Source: Nematostella vectensis
Lineage: Eukaryota > Cnidaria > Anthozoa > Actiniaria > Edwardsiidae
Direction of reading: 5' to 3'
NCBI RefSeq assembly: GCF_932526225.1
Contig: NC_064048.1
Coordinates: 3,051,597-3,115,596, forward strand
Length of the DNA: 64,000 bases
The notes under the pieces: generated by a model
What the model was told of the DNA's origin: nothing
Seen by the model: the letters and a program-made list of their open reading frames with translations, nothing else
Database searches by the model: none
Program-made: the position numbers and the translations under genes
In this document: positions 53,064-64,000 of the stretch, piece by piece
Layout: every line of letters starts with the position of its first letter
Position numbering within the stretch: the stretch's first letter is position 1

Positions 53064-56000
53064 AGTCGGCCATCAATTTAAAGAAAAACAGCTCAAGTCG
53101 TTGTTTTTAACGATAAATAATAAACGAGATGTTTTGTAAACAGCCTTCAAGTTGTTTTCTATTTTGTACAACTAAACTCTTGGCAATTAACGTGCAAGTA
53201 GGTAGTTATGGTAGGTTGGGTAGCGGAAAATCGAATTGTTTTTTATTATCCTGTTAAGCCTGAACAGTGTTTTGTTATCCTGATCAGAAGAATAACTTTT
53301 ACAAGTTCCAGCAAGAGGTATAAAGGGTTTAGATTTTGGACAAATCTGCTGGTGCATCGGGATCAGTAGAGCAGCCTGTTTTGGTTGTCACGCCCGATTG
53401 GTCTTGTCTCCTTTTTTTACGTTCACATACATACCAAGGTACACACAAAACGGTTGGAACACAGAACTGAATGCTATTTTTACATGCCGTTTAAATTGTG
53501 CTGGCGTACGCATGTCATGATGCATAAATGATAGGAAGCCTACTCAGCTATAGCAATAAAACAAAAGGCACGCGGGATGTCGTACGCTCCCTTTTGTCCA
53601 AGTCAAGCACACGGCATGCATGAGACTCAGCGACGGCCGAATGTGTGGCGAGGCGTCTCTTTTGAAATTGAAAACATACTCTATGCATTACTGCATTACT
53701 TCAAATAGAACCAGTCTCTGCTACGTATAGTCAAGCGCTTCAACAAACATCTGTTGCTTCAAACGCGGTCAAGAGATTCTTTAAAAATGCACAAACTCAG
53801 TCCAGCAGCTCTTCAAAAAAGCACAAATTGCCTCAAACGCAATCGGGATCTTCTTCAAAACAGAAGAATGTTGAACCAAGCAGTCTGGTCAAATTATATA
53901 GAAGAAAGAATACCCAAAGAAATCAGTGCCCCTCCTTTTGAAACCCATACACTTTCGACGCACCCCTCCTTTAAGCCTCGAAATTTTTCGAGCCCCCACC
54001 ACCACCACCACGTCTTAATAAAAAATAAACATCAAGTTCAAACACACAAAGCATGCTTCATTGGTGTGAATGATTCTTTAAGGCGAGCGGGCGTTTTTTT
54101 GGGGTTACTTTAGTTGAACTCAACTTTATTTCTACACAACGGCGCAATACAATGAGCATGAGAAAGATTGACTGGTTGCTGTAGTTTATTGCTTTCTTAC
54201 TCAATAGGAGACGTGTTAATCTCACATGATGATAAAAAAAAACAATAGTAAAAGAAAGTGAAAAGGATCTGTTTATACGATAGAGTTGTTTCCGTTGAAT
54301 TTAGAACAAAGACTTTAGAGCCTATCTAGTTCAAAAGCTTAATGTGCATGCCACTCTGAAATTGCCCAATTTGGGCGAAATTGCTACTTTTTCATGTTTT
54401 ATGGCAACTTCGTCAATCATATCTCAAAAACGAATAATCTACCAAAAATACTAAAGCTTATTTTGTTTTATATTACTCAAGGAACCTCTTTGCAAAATAT
54501 CAATTAAATATAAGCTAACACAACCTTACAATTTAAATTTTGCCGGGTTTTTTTTTTTTTTGCACCTGGCACACAAACATAAAGGCGGTAGCTATGTGTG
54601 GAGTTAGTTGGCGAAATTCTAGGCGATTTACATTTTTAGCATCGAAATAGAGTAAAGAATTTGTCTGGCTCTATACAAAAAGGATTAGCTTTTTGAGGAA
54701 TGCAGTATACTTCTCAACAATTCACTGCAATAGAAAAAGAGCTCACAGTCACAGATGAGCGAACTTTTCATGCATTTTTCAACAAGTCGGAAAAAAAAAT
54801 TGAATAAGCATTAAAAGGTCAATAAATTATACTATTAGGGTTCTGCAGGAAATCACGAAGAAACATATTGTGAACGTTTAAGATAAAGTAAGCACTGCAA
54901 AATATACCTCCTAGCCTGGTTGGAAAGATTTCAGAAAAGTTATATAAAAAACAATGATCTTACCCGAGAATTCAGTACTTGACTTCCCTACTTATGGGTA
55001 AACGCAATTACAACTAAAACCCAGGCACATTCAATAGAGTACCCCAGAGAATATTCTTTGTGGTTTGTCAAGTGATGCATAGTAATTAAGTCTTGCAGTG
55101 AAAAGCTGCTTGATTAATACCCTCAAGGCAAATAAGGTAAGTCAGTGAACATTTTTTTTTTTAAAAAGTAAAAAAACGCTATCAGCGGGTAAACATTTCT
55201 ATTTTTTTAAACTTCTAATGTGTACTTGAGTTTTTTTAAGTTTCAAGTGGTACTATTAAGCTAAGTTTTAAATTTTAGGACTTACTACACAATTAAGCTA
55301 ACAGAGCAGATGCATTGTTTCGGGCTACAATTGTTTTGGCTGAACAGCTCAATTTCAATTCCCCATAGGAGACTTATTCTAAGAGCGATTTTTGCAGTTT
55401 TTTTAGCCTTTTTTGATAAATTCTTGCTGGCCTTGCAAACTTCGCAATTGATTCATGTTATTTTTTAGGCATAGCTGTCATCACAATGTTTGAAGAACAC
55501 CGATTACCTTTAGCTTTGTTTATGTCAAGTTATTTTCTTTCAAAGTCTGAGAAAGCGTAATTCTGATCTTACTTCGTCGTGCTTCCCAAACAACACATTA
55601 TCATTTCATATATGTAGTGTATTAGATATGCATATGCAATAACTAGCTGGTCCTTCACTTTTGTGCAACCTTATGGTTGAACATTGGAGAATTAAAATGA
55701 TTGTTATGCATACTTGATCCTTTCCTCCCCCATCTCATTTGCTAAAAAAAATTTGCATAAGAAAAAATAATACTTGGTAGCAGTACATGCACAATTGCTT
55801 TAGAAGAATAGGACTTTTTGAAATAAGTTAACTAATGTATAAACAAGACGATTAGGGACAAGCTTCGTTAACTTTAGCATTAACAGCTAAATTATATATC
55901 AGTCTCCAATCACTTCACCACAACCCAAGTCTATGAGATGCCGTTTCTTGGACTTAGGAAACTTGATGCACATGCATACTGTGTTTTAGTCACACCACTA

Positions 56001-56347
56001 CATTCCAGAAAAAAATATATAGATTTAGGCACTACCTAACGGCGGAGGCAGCCCATTCGTTTTCCATTTATTCAAATGATAAATGTATAGCCTGCATGAA
56101 TAAGTAAGTGTTAATTACCGATAGCCGAGGCAATAAGCGATATACATCTCAAGGTCGCAGGCCGAGGGATGTATACGCTTATTGCCGAAGGCTCGAGGTA
56201 ATTAACTCTTACTTATTACAGATTGACAAAGGTTTCCATGCAAAAACGTTTTCCAGAATCTTTGACTGTTTGCTTAATTTGTTTTGTGTCATGTTTCACT
56301 TGTCTTCACTGCAGCATGACTAATAGAAACTTTCAGCTTTGCGTGCA

Positions 56348-56430
56348 TATATAAGCCCCTACATAAGAAGACTTTGACATTCTGCCTCAACACACAGAAC
56401 CCCGAGATCCAAACGCAAGATAGAAAATAG
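56348..56430 (+). promoter_or_regulatory. Unit 5 TATA box and 5'UTR exon (donor intact, converted upstream tract)
   Basis: TATATAAG at 56348-56355; donor GTAAGT at 56431. Just upstream it reads CTTGTCTTCACTGCAGCATG, as in the orphan modules. Units 2, 3, 4 and 6 read CTTGTCTTTACCGCAGCATG. Confidence 0.72.
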
Positions 56431-56751
56431 GTAAGTGCACAAATTTGTCAGCTCTGAGAATAATATTTAATTCATGAGGTTTTATCCAGTAATTTTCTAG
56501 TTTTAACGGGATTCACTACCTCCCCTGTGTTCATTACTGCTTTCTCATTAATTTCGGCGAATAGTATCTGGCCACGAGCTACGGGAAGGTTTTTAAGCTA
56601 GCTTCAATCTACTGAGCTTGTTTGTTAAGAAAGTACATATCAGTAAAAACGTTTTGTGCTGAGTGTTCGAATATTTTTAGTGCATATTAAACATTACAGC
56701 ACAGCTTATAGGATACATTTACCGCTCGAAACCTTTTCAGAATAAGACAGT

Positions 56752-56828
56752 GGCGCTATAGCTCAGTGGTACGAGCTTCGCTTGTCAAGCAAAACGGCCA
56801 GGGTTCGAACCCGTTCAGATCAACTTGG
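56752..56828 (+). pseudogene. tRNA-like sequence, unit 5
   Basis: B-type variant, the same as in unit 3 by eye. Confidence 0.55.
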
Positions 56829-58132
56829 GAATTTTTTTAGAGGTGTAATATACCTGGCTTTCTACATTAAGAACTGTGCATCCCTCGTCTTTATGGATAA
56901 GGACGTTTAGCCGGAGGTCGCGTCTTACACGGCACATCATTAACCTGTATTGGGGGACGTAAAAGGACCTCTGGGGACGCTGGCCCGTGGTACCATCTTT
57001 AGTGACAATGCTTACACACTAACTCACTCATGATTGTAAACTGCGAGGAGCAGTCCGTATCTACACATTGATGAGTAAAGTCAGTCACATGTGAAGCGCA
57101 TTTGATCATTTCGTATGTTAAGGGAATATGGTACTATCTTTTGAGTCCGTTGCTAGGGAAATTAGTTTGTTTTATAAAAGTTTCTGTTTTTTGTCAAATC
57201 TCTTGGAACTTTCAACATAAGTGTTTAAGACATTAATTACACAAATGATGACGTCATCTGACCCCTCCCATGGTCACGTGACCCAGCACATAAAAAAGTG
57301 TCGGAGAAGCTTCTTTATGAATCTACCATAATTTTTTTGCATAAAATATTTTAACATCACTATTTTCTTAAACTTCACGCATCGGATTTGCGAAATTTTG
57401 ATACCGCGAGAAATGGCGAATGTCTATGTTCGAAAACCACATATTTGGTAACTTTTATTTTTTCAAAAATCAAAAATCCCATGCGCTAAGTTGTTAGGAA
57501 TGGTAATATCAATGGTTCGAGCGAGAAAAATTTCACAATTGTTGTAAAATGTTCAAAATTAACGTGTTTTTCTCTCGCGGAAATGTTCGCCATCTTGTTT
57601 TATTCTCGAAAAACATATAAAAATTGCCTTTTCTTCTACAAAATGTCAAAAGTTTATTTTAATCTCTTGGAAAAAAGAATAAAGAAAATTAGAACTGGAG
57701 TTTCGAAGAAAATGAAAATAAAGAAAGACTCGACTGGGGATTGAACCCGGAGCGCTTGTTTAATAATAATAATAATAATAATGCCATGTCCGGCGCTAAT
57801 ACATTCACATTACGAGTCAAATGTGCTAAAAATTGGGCCACGGAACCAAGTTGGAAGACGCGCGGCAATTTTAGTCTATTTAACCGAATGTAGCGCTTTT
57901 CCCTATCGTAGCAACAGAGTTTCGTAGCAACGAGATAGTACCATAGGCCCTTTAAGTGCACTATACAAATGCCAAACATAACATTATGTTACATTACAAG
58001 TAAAAACTATTGCTCTTGTATCATAAACATTTTCTCCATCAAAACATCACATTTTTTCCACCAATCGATTTCTTACGGACAAATACCCATGTAATTGAAT
58101 TTTCATAAATGGTTGTTTCTTCAGTGGCAAAG

Positions 58133-59242
58133 ATGTTCGTGAAAGCTATGGTTGTTTTGGCCCTGGTGGTCTGCATGGTGCAAGCCAAGCCAAGCTATTT
58201 GGAACTGAGGCGTCGCGTGGAGGCCTTGGAAGAGGCAGGTAATAAATATTTTGCACGTCAATATCAAGTATAATAATGATGGTAATAATTATAATGATAA
58301 TAATGCTGATGGTGATGATGCTGATTTCGACGACGGCGACGACCACGACGACGATATGGCATTGAGGGTAGCAGTTGGTATTGTTTTGTTTGATACTTTT
58401 TTATTTCTAGTCCGTCCCAAAAGGTTTACAAAATGCAGTCGTGATGTAGTAGGAGAGTGCAAGTCCCCTCTCAACTGCGATTCGCGAAAAGGTTTTCATA
58501 CCGTGGATGCTTATTGTGATACCTTTGGGGATGTCTGTTGTAGTAAGTACTGCGTGACCCAATCCCTCTTCTTATACCTTCTCGGGGGGGGGGGGGGGGA
58601 GGGGGGTGGCACTCAGCTATAAACATGGCAGAAATAGGGAGGGCGGGGGGGATAATATTTTAGGGTTCGATTTTTTGTCGTCTGTAATGTTTTGGGATTA
58701 ATACTTTGGCGGCTTTATCGGGTTCAACACTTTAATTCGTGTAAGACAAAAGACTTTTCCAAATTCCAACGTGGAATTCAGTCTCCTTTGCAGCCGTTGC
58801 CGCGTTTGTCAGTCGCGAAAGCGCTCAAAGGCTTCAGCTAGAATTTGTTATAAAGGGTGTAATGGCTAAAGAAGTTTAAATGTTTATTGAATCAAAAGCC
58901 GACATTAGCAACATGGGCTTGTAACAACATCTACTGCATTTGGAACTGCACATGAAAAGACGGTGTTTGTCCTAGGCCTTAATTACATCACGTACAGTGG
59001 TTCCAAGTCAGCGACATCTCTCAAGTCCTGAGACAAATGCCCCTTCAAAAGGTCTCTTTTGACTCTCGTGTAAGCTTGGAATTTTTTTAGTACTTTCGCG
59101 TGTAATTTCAAGACGGCGCAAAGGTAAAAAGTAAAAAATGTCAACAAACAAGGGAAAACATAAGCTATAAGATATCAATCACTATAACTAATTTGCGTTA
59201 TTATATTGCTGAATTGGACTGTTTATTTCCACAGCCTGGTAA
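58133..59242 (+). CDS. Secreted six-cysteine peptide gene, unit 5 (B type)
   Basis: Coding exons 58133-58238, 58411-58542 and 59235-59242; stop TAA as in unit 3; AATAAA at 59298. The predicted protein is unchanged. It lies 12423 bases from the unit 3 copy, with matching intron markers. Confidence 0.8.
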
Positions 59243-62200
59243 AGTCGGCCATCAATTTAAAGAAAAACAGCTCAAGTCGTTGTTTTTAACGATAAATAAT
59301 AAACGAGATGTTTTGTAAACAGCCTTCAAGTTGTTTTCTATTTTGTACAACTAAACTCTTGGCAATTAACGTGCAAGTAGGTAGTTATGGTAGGTTGGGT
59401 AGCGGAAAATCGAATTGTTTTTTATTATCCTGTTAAGCCTGAACAGTGTTTTGTTATCCTGATCAGAAGAATAACTTTTACAAGTTCCAGCAAGAGGTAT
59501 AAAGGGTTTAGATTTTGGACAAATCTGCTGGTGCATCGGGATCAGTAGAGCAGCCTGTTTTGGTTGTCACGCCCGATTGGTCTTGTCTCCTTTTTTTACG
59601 TTCACATACATACCAAGGTACACACAAAACGGTTGGAACACAGAACTGAATGCTATTTTTACATGCCGTTTAAATTGTGCTGGCGTACGCATGTCATGAT
59701 GCATAAATGATAGGAAGCCTACTCAGCCATAGCAATAAAACAAAAGGCACGCGGGATGTCGTACGCTCCCTTTTGTCCAAGTCAAGCACACGGCATGCAT
59801 GAGACTCAGCGACGGCCGAATTTGTGGCGAGGCGTCTCTTTCGAAATTGAAAACATACTCTATGCATTACTGCATTACTTCAAATAGAACCAGTCTCTGC
59901 TACGTATAGTCAAGCGCTTCAACAAACATCTGTTGCTTCAAACGCGGTCAAGAGATTCTTTAAAAATGCACAAACTCAGTCCAGCAGCTCTTCAAAAAAG
60001 CACAAATTGCCTCAAACGCAATCGGGATCTTCTTCAAAACAGAAGAATGTTGAACCGAGCAGTCTGGTCAAATTATATAGAAGAAAGAATACCCAAAGAA
60101 ATCAGTGCCCCTCCTTTTGAAACCCATACACTTTCGACGCACCCCTCCTTTAAGCCTCGAAATTTTTCGAGCCCCCACCACCACCACCACGTCTTAATAA
60201 AAAATAAACATCAAGTTCAAACACACAAAGCATGCTTCATTGGTGTGAATGATTCTTTAAGGCGAGCGGGCGTTTTTTTGGGGTTACTTTAGTTGAACTC
60301 AACTTTATTTCTACACAGCGGCGCAATACAATGAGCATGAGAAAGATTGACTGGTTGCTGTAGTTTATTGCTTTCTTACTCAATAGGAGACGTGTTAATC
60401 TCACATGATGATAAAAAAAAAACAATAGTAAAAGAAAGTGAAAAGGATCTGTTTATACGATAGAGTTGTTTCCGTTGAATTTAGAACAAAGACTTTAGAG
60501 CCTATCTAGTTCAAAAGCTTAATTGCATGCCACTCTGAAATTGCCCAATTTGGGCGAAATTGCTGCTTTTTCATGTTTTATGGCAACTTCGTCAATCATA
60601 TCTCAAAAACGAATAATCTACCAAAAATACTAAAGCTTATTTTGTTTTATATTACTCAAGGAACCTCTTTGCAAAATATCAATTAAATATAAGCTAATAA
60701 CACAACCTTACAATTTGAATTTTGCCGGTTTTTTTTTTTTTTTTTGCACCTGGCACACAAACATAAAGGCGGTAGCTATGTGTGGAGTTAGTTGGCGAAA
60801 TTCTAGGCGATTTACATTTTTAGCATCGAAATGGAGTAAAAAATTTGTCTGGCTCTATACAAAAAGGATTAGCTTTTTGAGGAATGCAGTATACTTCTCA
60901 ACAATTCACTGCAATAGAAAAAGAGCTTACAGTCACAGATGAGCGAACTTTTCATGCATTTTTCAACAAGTCGGAAAAAAAAATTGAATAAGCATTAAAA
61001 GGTCAATAAATTATACTATTAGGGTTCTGCAGGAAATCACGAAGAAACATATTGTGAACGTTTAAGATAAAATAAGCACTGCAAAATATACCTCCTAGCC
61101 TGGTTGGAAAGATTTCAGAAAAGTTATATAAAAAACAATGATCTTACCCGAGAATTCAGTACTTGACTTCCCTACTTATGGGTAAACGCAATTACAACTA
61201 AAACCCAGGCACATTCAATAGAGTACCCCAGAGAATATTCTTTGTGGTTTGTCAAGTGATGCATAGTAATTAAGTCTTGCAGTGAAAAGCTGCTTGATTA
61301 ATACCCTCAAGGCAAATAAGGTAAGTCAGTGAACATTTCTATTTTTAAAAAGTAAAAAAAACGCTATCAGCGGGTAAACATTTCTATTTTTTTTAACTTC
61401 TAATGTGTACTTGAGTTTTTTTAAGTTTCAAGTGGTACTATTAAGCTAAGTTTTAAATTTTAGGACTTACTACACAATTAAGCTAACAGAGCAGATGCAT
61501 TGTTTCGGGCTACAATTGTTTTGGCTGAACAGCTCAATTTCAATTCCCCATAGGAGACTTATTCTAAGAGCGATTTTTGCAGTTTTTTTAGCCTTTTTTG
61601 ATAAATTCTTGCTGGCCTTGCAAACTTCGCAATTGATTCATGTTATTTTTTAGGCATAGCTGTCATCACAATGTTTGAAGAACACCGATTACCTTTAGCT
61701 TTGTTTATGTCAAGTTATTTTCTTTCAAAGTCTGAGAAAGCGTAATTCTGATCTTACTTCGTCGTGCTTCCCAAACAACACATTATCATTTCATATATGT
61801 AGTGTATTAGATATGCATATGCAATAACTAGCTGGTCCTTCACTTTTGTGCAACCTTATGGTTGAACATTGGAGAATTAAAATGATTGTTATGCATACTT
61901 GATCCTTTCCTCCCCCATCTCATTTGCTAAAAAAAAATTGCATAAGAAAAAATAATACTTGGTAGCAGAACATGCACAATTGCTTTAGAAGAATAGGACT
62001 TTTTGAAATAAGTTAACTAATGTATAAACAAGACGATTAGGGACAAGCTTCGTTAACTTTAGCATGAACAGCTAAATTATATATCAGTCTCCAATCACTT
62101 CACCACAACCCAAGTCTATGAGATGCCGTTTCTTGGACTTAGGAAACTTGATGCACATGCATACTGTGTTTTAGTCACACCACTACATTCCAGAAAAAAA

Positions 62201-62532
62201 TATATAGATTTAGGCACTACCTAACGGCGGAGGCAGCCCATTCGTTTTCCATTTATTCAAATGATAAATGTATAGCCTGCATGAATAAGTAAGTGTTAAT
62301 TACCGATAGCCGAGGCAATAAGCGATATACATCTCAAGGTCGCAGGCCGAGGGATGTATACGCTTATTGCCGAAGGCTCGAGGTAATTAACTCTTACTTA
62401 TTACAGATTGACAAAGGTTTCCATGCAAAAACGTTTTCCAGAATCTTTGACTGTTTGCTTAATTTGTTTTGTGTCATGTTTCACTTGTCTTTACCGCAGC
62501 ATGACTAATAGAAACTTTCAGCTTTGCGTGCA

Positions 62533-62615
62533 TATATAAGCCCCTACATAAGAAGACTTTGACATTCTGCCTCAACACACAGAACCCCGAGATCCAAACG
62601 CAAGATAGAAAATAG
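62533..62615 (+). promoter_or_regulatory. Unit 6 TATA box and 5'UTR exon (donor GT changed to AT)
   Basis: TATATAAG at 62533-62540; the exon ends at 62615 and is followed by ATAAGT. The A-type markers predict an A-type gene. Its coding exons lie beyond the right edge, since the window ends in the (TAA)n tract of intron 1. Confidence 0.7.
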
Positions 62616-62933
62616 ATAAGTGCACAAATTTGTCAGCTCTGAGAATATTTAATTCATGAGGTTTTATCCAGTAATTTTCTAGTTTTAACGGGATTCACTA
62701 CCTCCCCTGTGTTCATTACTGCTTTCTCATTAATTTCGGCGAATAGTATCTGGCCACGAGCTACGGGAAGGTTTTTAAGCTAGCTTCAATCTACTGAGCT
62801 TGTTTGTTAAGAAAGTACATATCAGTAAAAACGTTTTGTGCTGAGTGTTCGAATATTTTTAGTGCATATTAAACATTACAGCACAGCTTATAGGATACAT
62901 TTACCGCTCGAAACCTTTTCAGAATAAGACAGT

Positions 62934-63010
62934 GGCGCTATAGCTCAGTGGTACGAGCTTCGCTTGTCAAGCAAAAGGGCCAGGGTTCGAACCCGTTCAG
63001 ATCAACTTGG
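62934..63010 (+). pseudogene. tRNA-like sequence, unit 6
   Basis: A-type variant, the same as in units 2 and 4 by eye. Confidence 0.55.
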
Positions 63011-63943
63011 GAATTTTTTTTAGAGGTGTAATATACCTGGCTTTCTACATTAAGAACTGTGCATCCCTCGTCTTTATGGATAAGGACGTTTAGCCGGAGG
63101 TCGCGTCTTACACGGCACATCATTAACCTGTATTGGGGGACGTAAAAGGACCTCTGGGGACGCTGGCCCGTGGTACCATCTTTAGTGACAATGCTTACAC
63201 ACTAACTCAGTCATGATTGTAAACTGCGAGGAGCAGTCCGTATCTACACATTGATGAGTAAAGTCAGTCACATGTGAAGCGCATTTGATCATTTCGTATG
63301 TTAAGGGAATATGGTACTATCTTTTGAGTCCGTTGCTAGGGAAATTAGTTTGTTTTATAAAAGTTTCTGTTTTTTGTCAAATCTCTTGGAACTTTCAACA
63401 TAAGTGTTTAAGACATTAATTACACAAATGATGACGTCATCTGACCCCTCCCATGGTCACGTGACCCAGCACATAAAAAAGTGCCGGAGAAGCTTCTTTA
63501 TGAATCTACCATAATTTTTTTGCATAAAATATTTTAACATCACTATTTTCTTAAACTTCACGCATCGGATTTGCGAAATTTTGATACCGCGAGAAATGGC
63601 GAATGTCTATGTTCGAAAACCACATATTTGGTAACTTTTATTTTTTCAAAAATCAAAAATCCCATGCGCTAAGTTGTTAGGAATGGTAATATCAATGGTT
63701 CGAGCGAGAAAAATTTCACAATTGTTGTAAAATGTTCAAAATTAACGTGTTTTTCTCTCGCGGAAATGTTCGCCATCTTGTTTTATTCTCGAAAAACATA
63801 TAAAAATTGCCTTTTCTTCTACAAAATGTCAAAAGTTTATTTTAATCTCTTGGAAAAAAAGAATAAAGAAAATTAGAACTGGAGTTTCGAAGAAAATAAA
63901 AATAAAGAAGGACTCGACTGGGGATTGAACCCGGAGCGCTTGT

Positions 63944-64000
<57 letters not shown>

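Larger units (their letters stand above)
31083..64000 (+). repeat. Tandem array of about 6.2-kb peptide-gene units (five complete, sixth partial)
   Basis: Units begin at TTTGACTGTTTGCTTAA at 31083, 37610, 43838, 50021, 56261 and 62446, giving lengths of 6527, 6228, 6183, 6240 and 6185. Introns, spacers and exons all match closely. Units 2, 4 and 6 share diagnostic variants (A type), and units 3 and 5 share others (B type), so the repeat is really a dimer of about 12.4 kb. Unit 1 is the outlier and carries extra retroelement sequence. The array runs off the right edge. Confidence 0.95.

Overview
The window is animal nuclear DNA, most likely from an anthozoan cnidarian such as a stony coral or close relative. 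It is AT-rich and intron-bearing, with TATA boxes, AATAAA signals and GT-AG introns. It carries a BEL/Pao LTR element, CR1/L2-like LINE pieces, a THAP-DDE plus YqaJ DNA transposon, MITEs and long (TAA)n tails. No bacterial or viral gene layout is present. The taxon is inferred from repeat and gene style and was not tested by search.

Layout. (1) 1-3448: decayed ISL2EU-like DNA transposon with a 5'-truncated SWIM/YqaJ exonuclease gene (+) facing a frameshifted THAP-DDE transposase (-). (2) 3486-15237: fold-back-like structure whose inverted arms are built from 144-bp tandem repeats. Nested inside are a very young BEL/Pao retrotransposon (4700-11492; LTRs identical by eye, 5-bp target duplication, one in-frame stop near the C-terminus) and a LINE 3' end. 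(3) 15251-18550: a 37-bp minisatellite, a LINE fragment, a long inverted repeat and otherwise anonymous sequence. (4) 18561-23793: a spliced secretory phospholipase A2 gene with MITE-like elements in its introns. (5) 24382-31082: a mosaic of nested duplications holding two orphan copies of a TATA/5'UTR-exon module, 460-bp and 932-bp tandem repeats, and a dead LINE. (6) 31083-64000: a tandem array of about 6.2-kb units.

The array is the main result. Five complete units each carry the same four-exon gene for an 81-residue secreted peptide. It has a signal peptide, a short propeptide ending in a Lys-Arg site, and a mature region with six cysteines spaced C-x7-C-x5-C-x12-C-x6-CC. All five copies predict the same protein. 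A sixth unit enters with its promoter at the right edge. The arrangement is a higher-order A-B-A-B(-A) array of about 12.4-kb dimers. A-type units carry a G-to-A change at the first base of the 5'UTR intron donor; B-type units and unit 1 keep GT. The cysteine spacing resembles beta-defensin/crotamine-like and clip-like folds, so the product may be an antimicrobial or a venom-type peptide. Its function cannot be decided from sequence alone.

The phospholipase and the peptide array are the only host genes I can support. They are unrelated in sequence but both encode secreted, disulfide-rich products.
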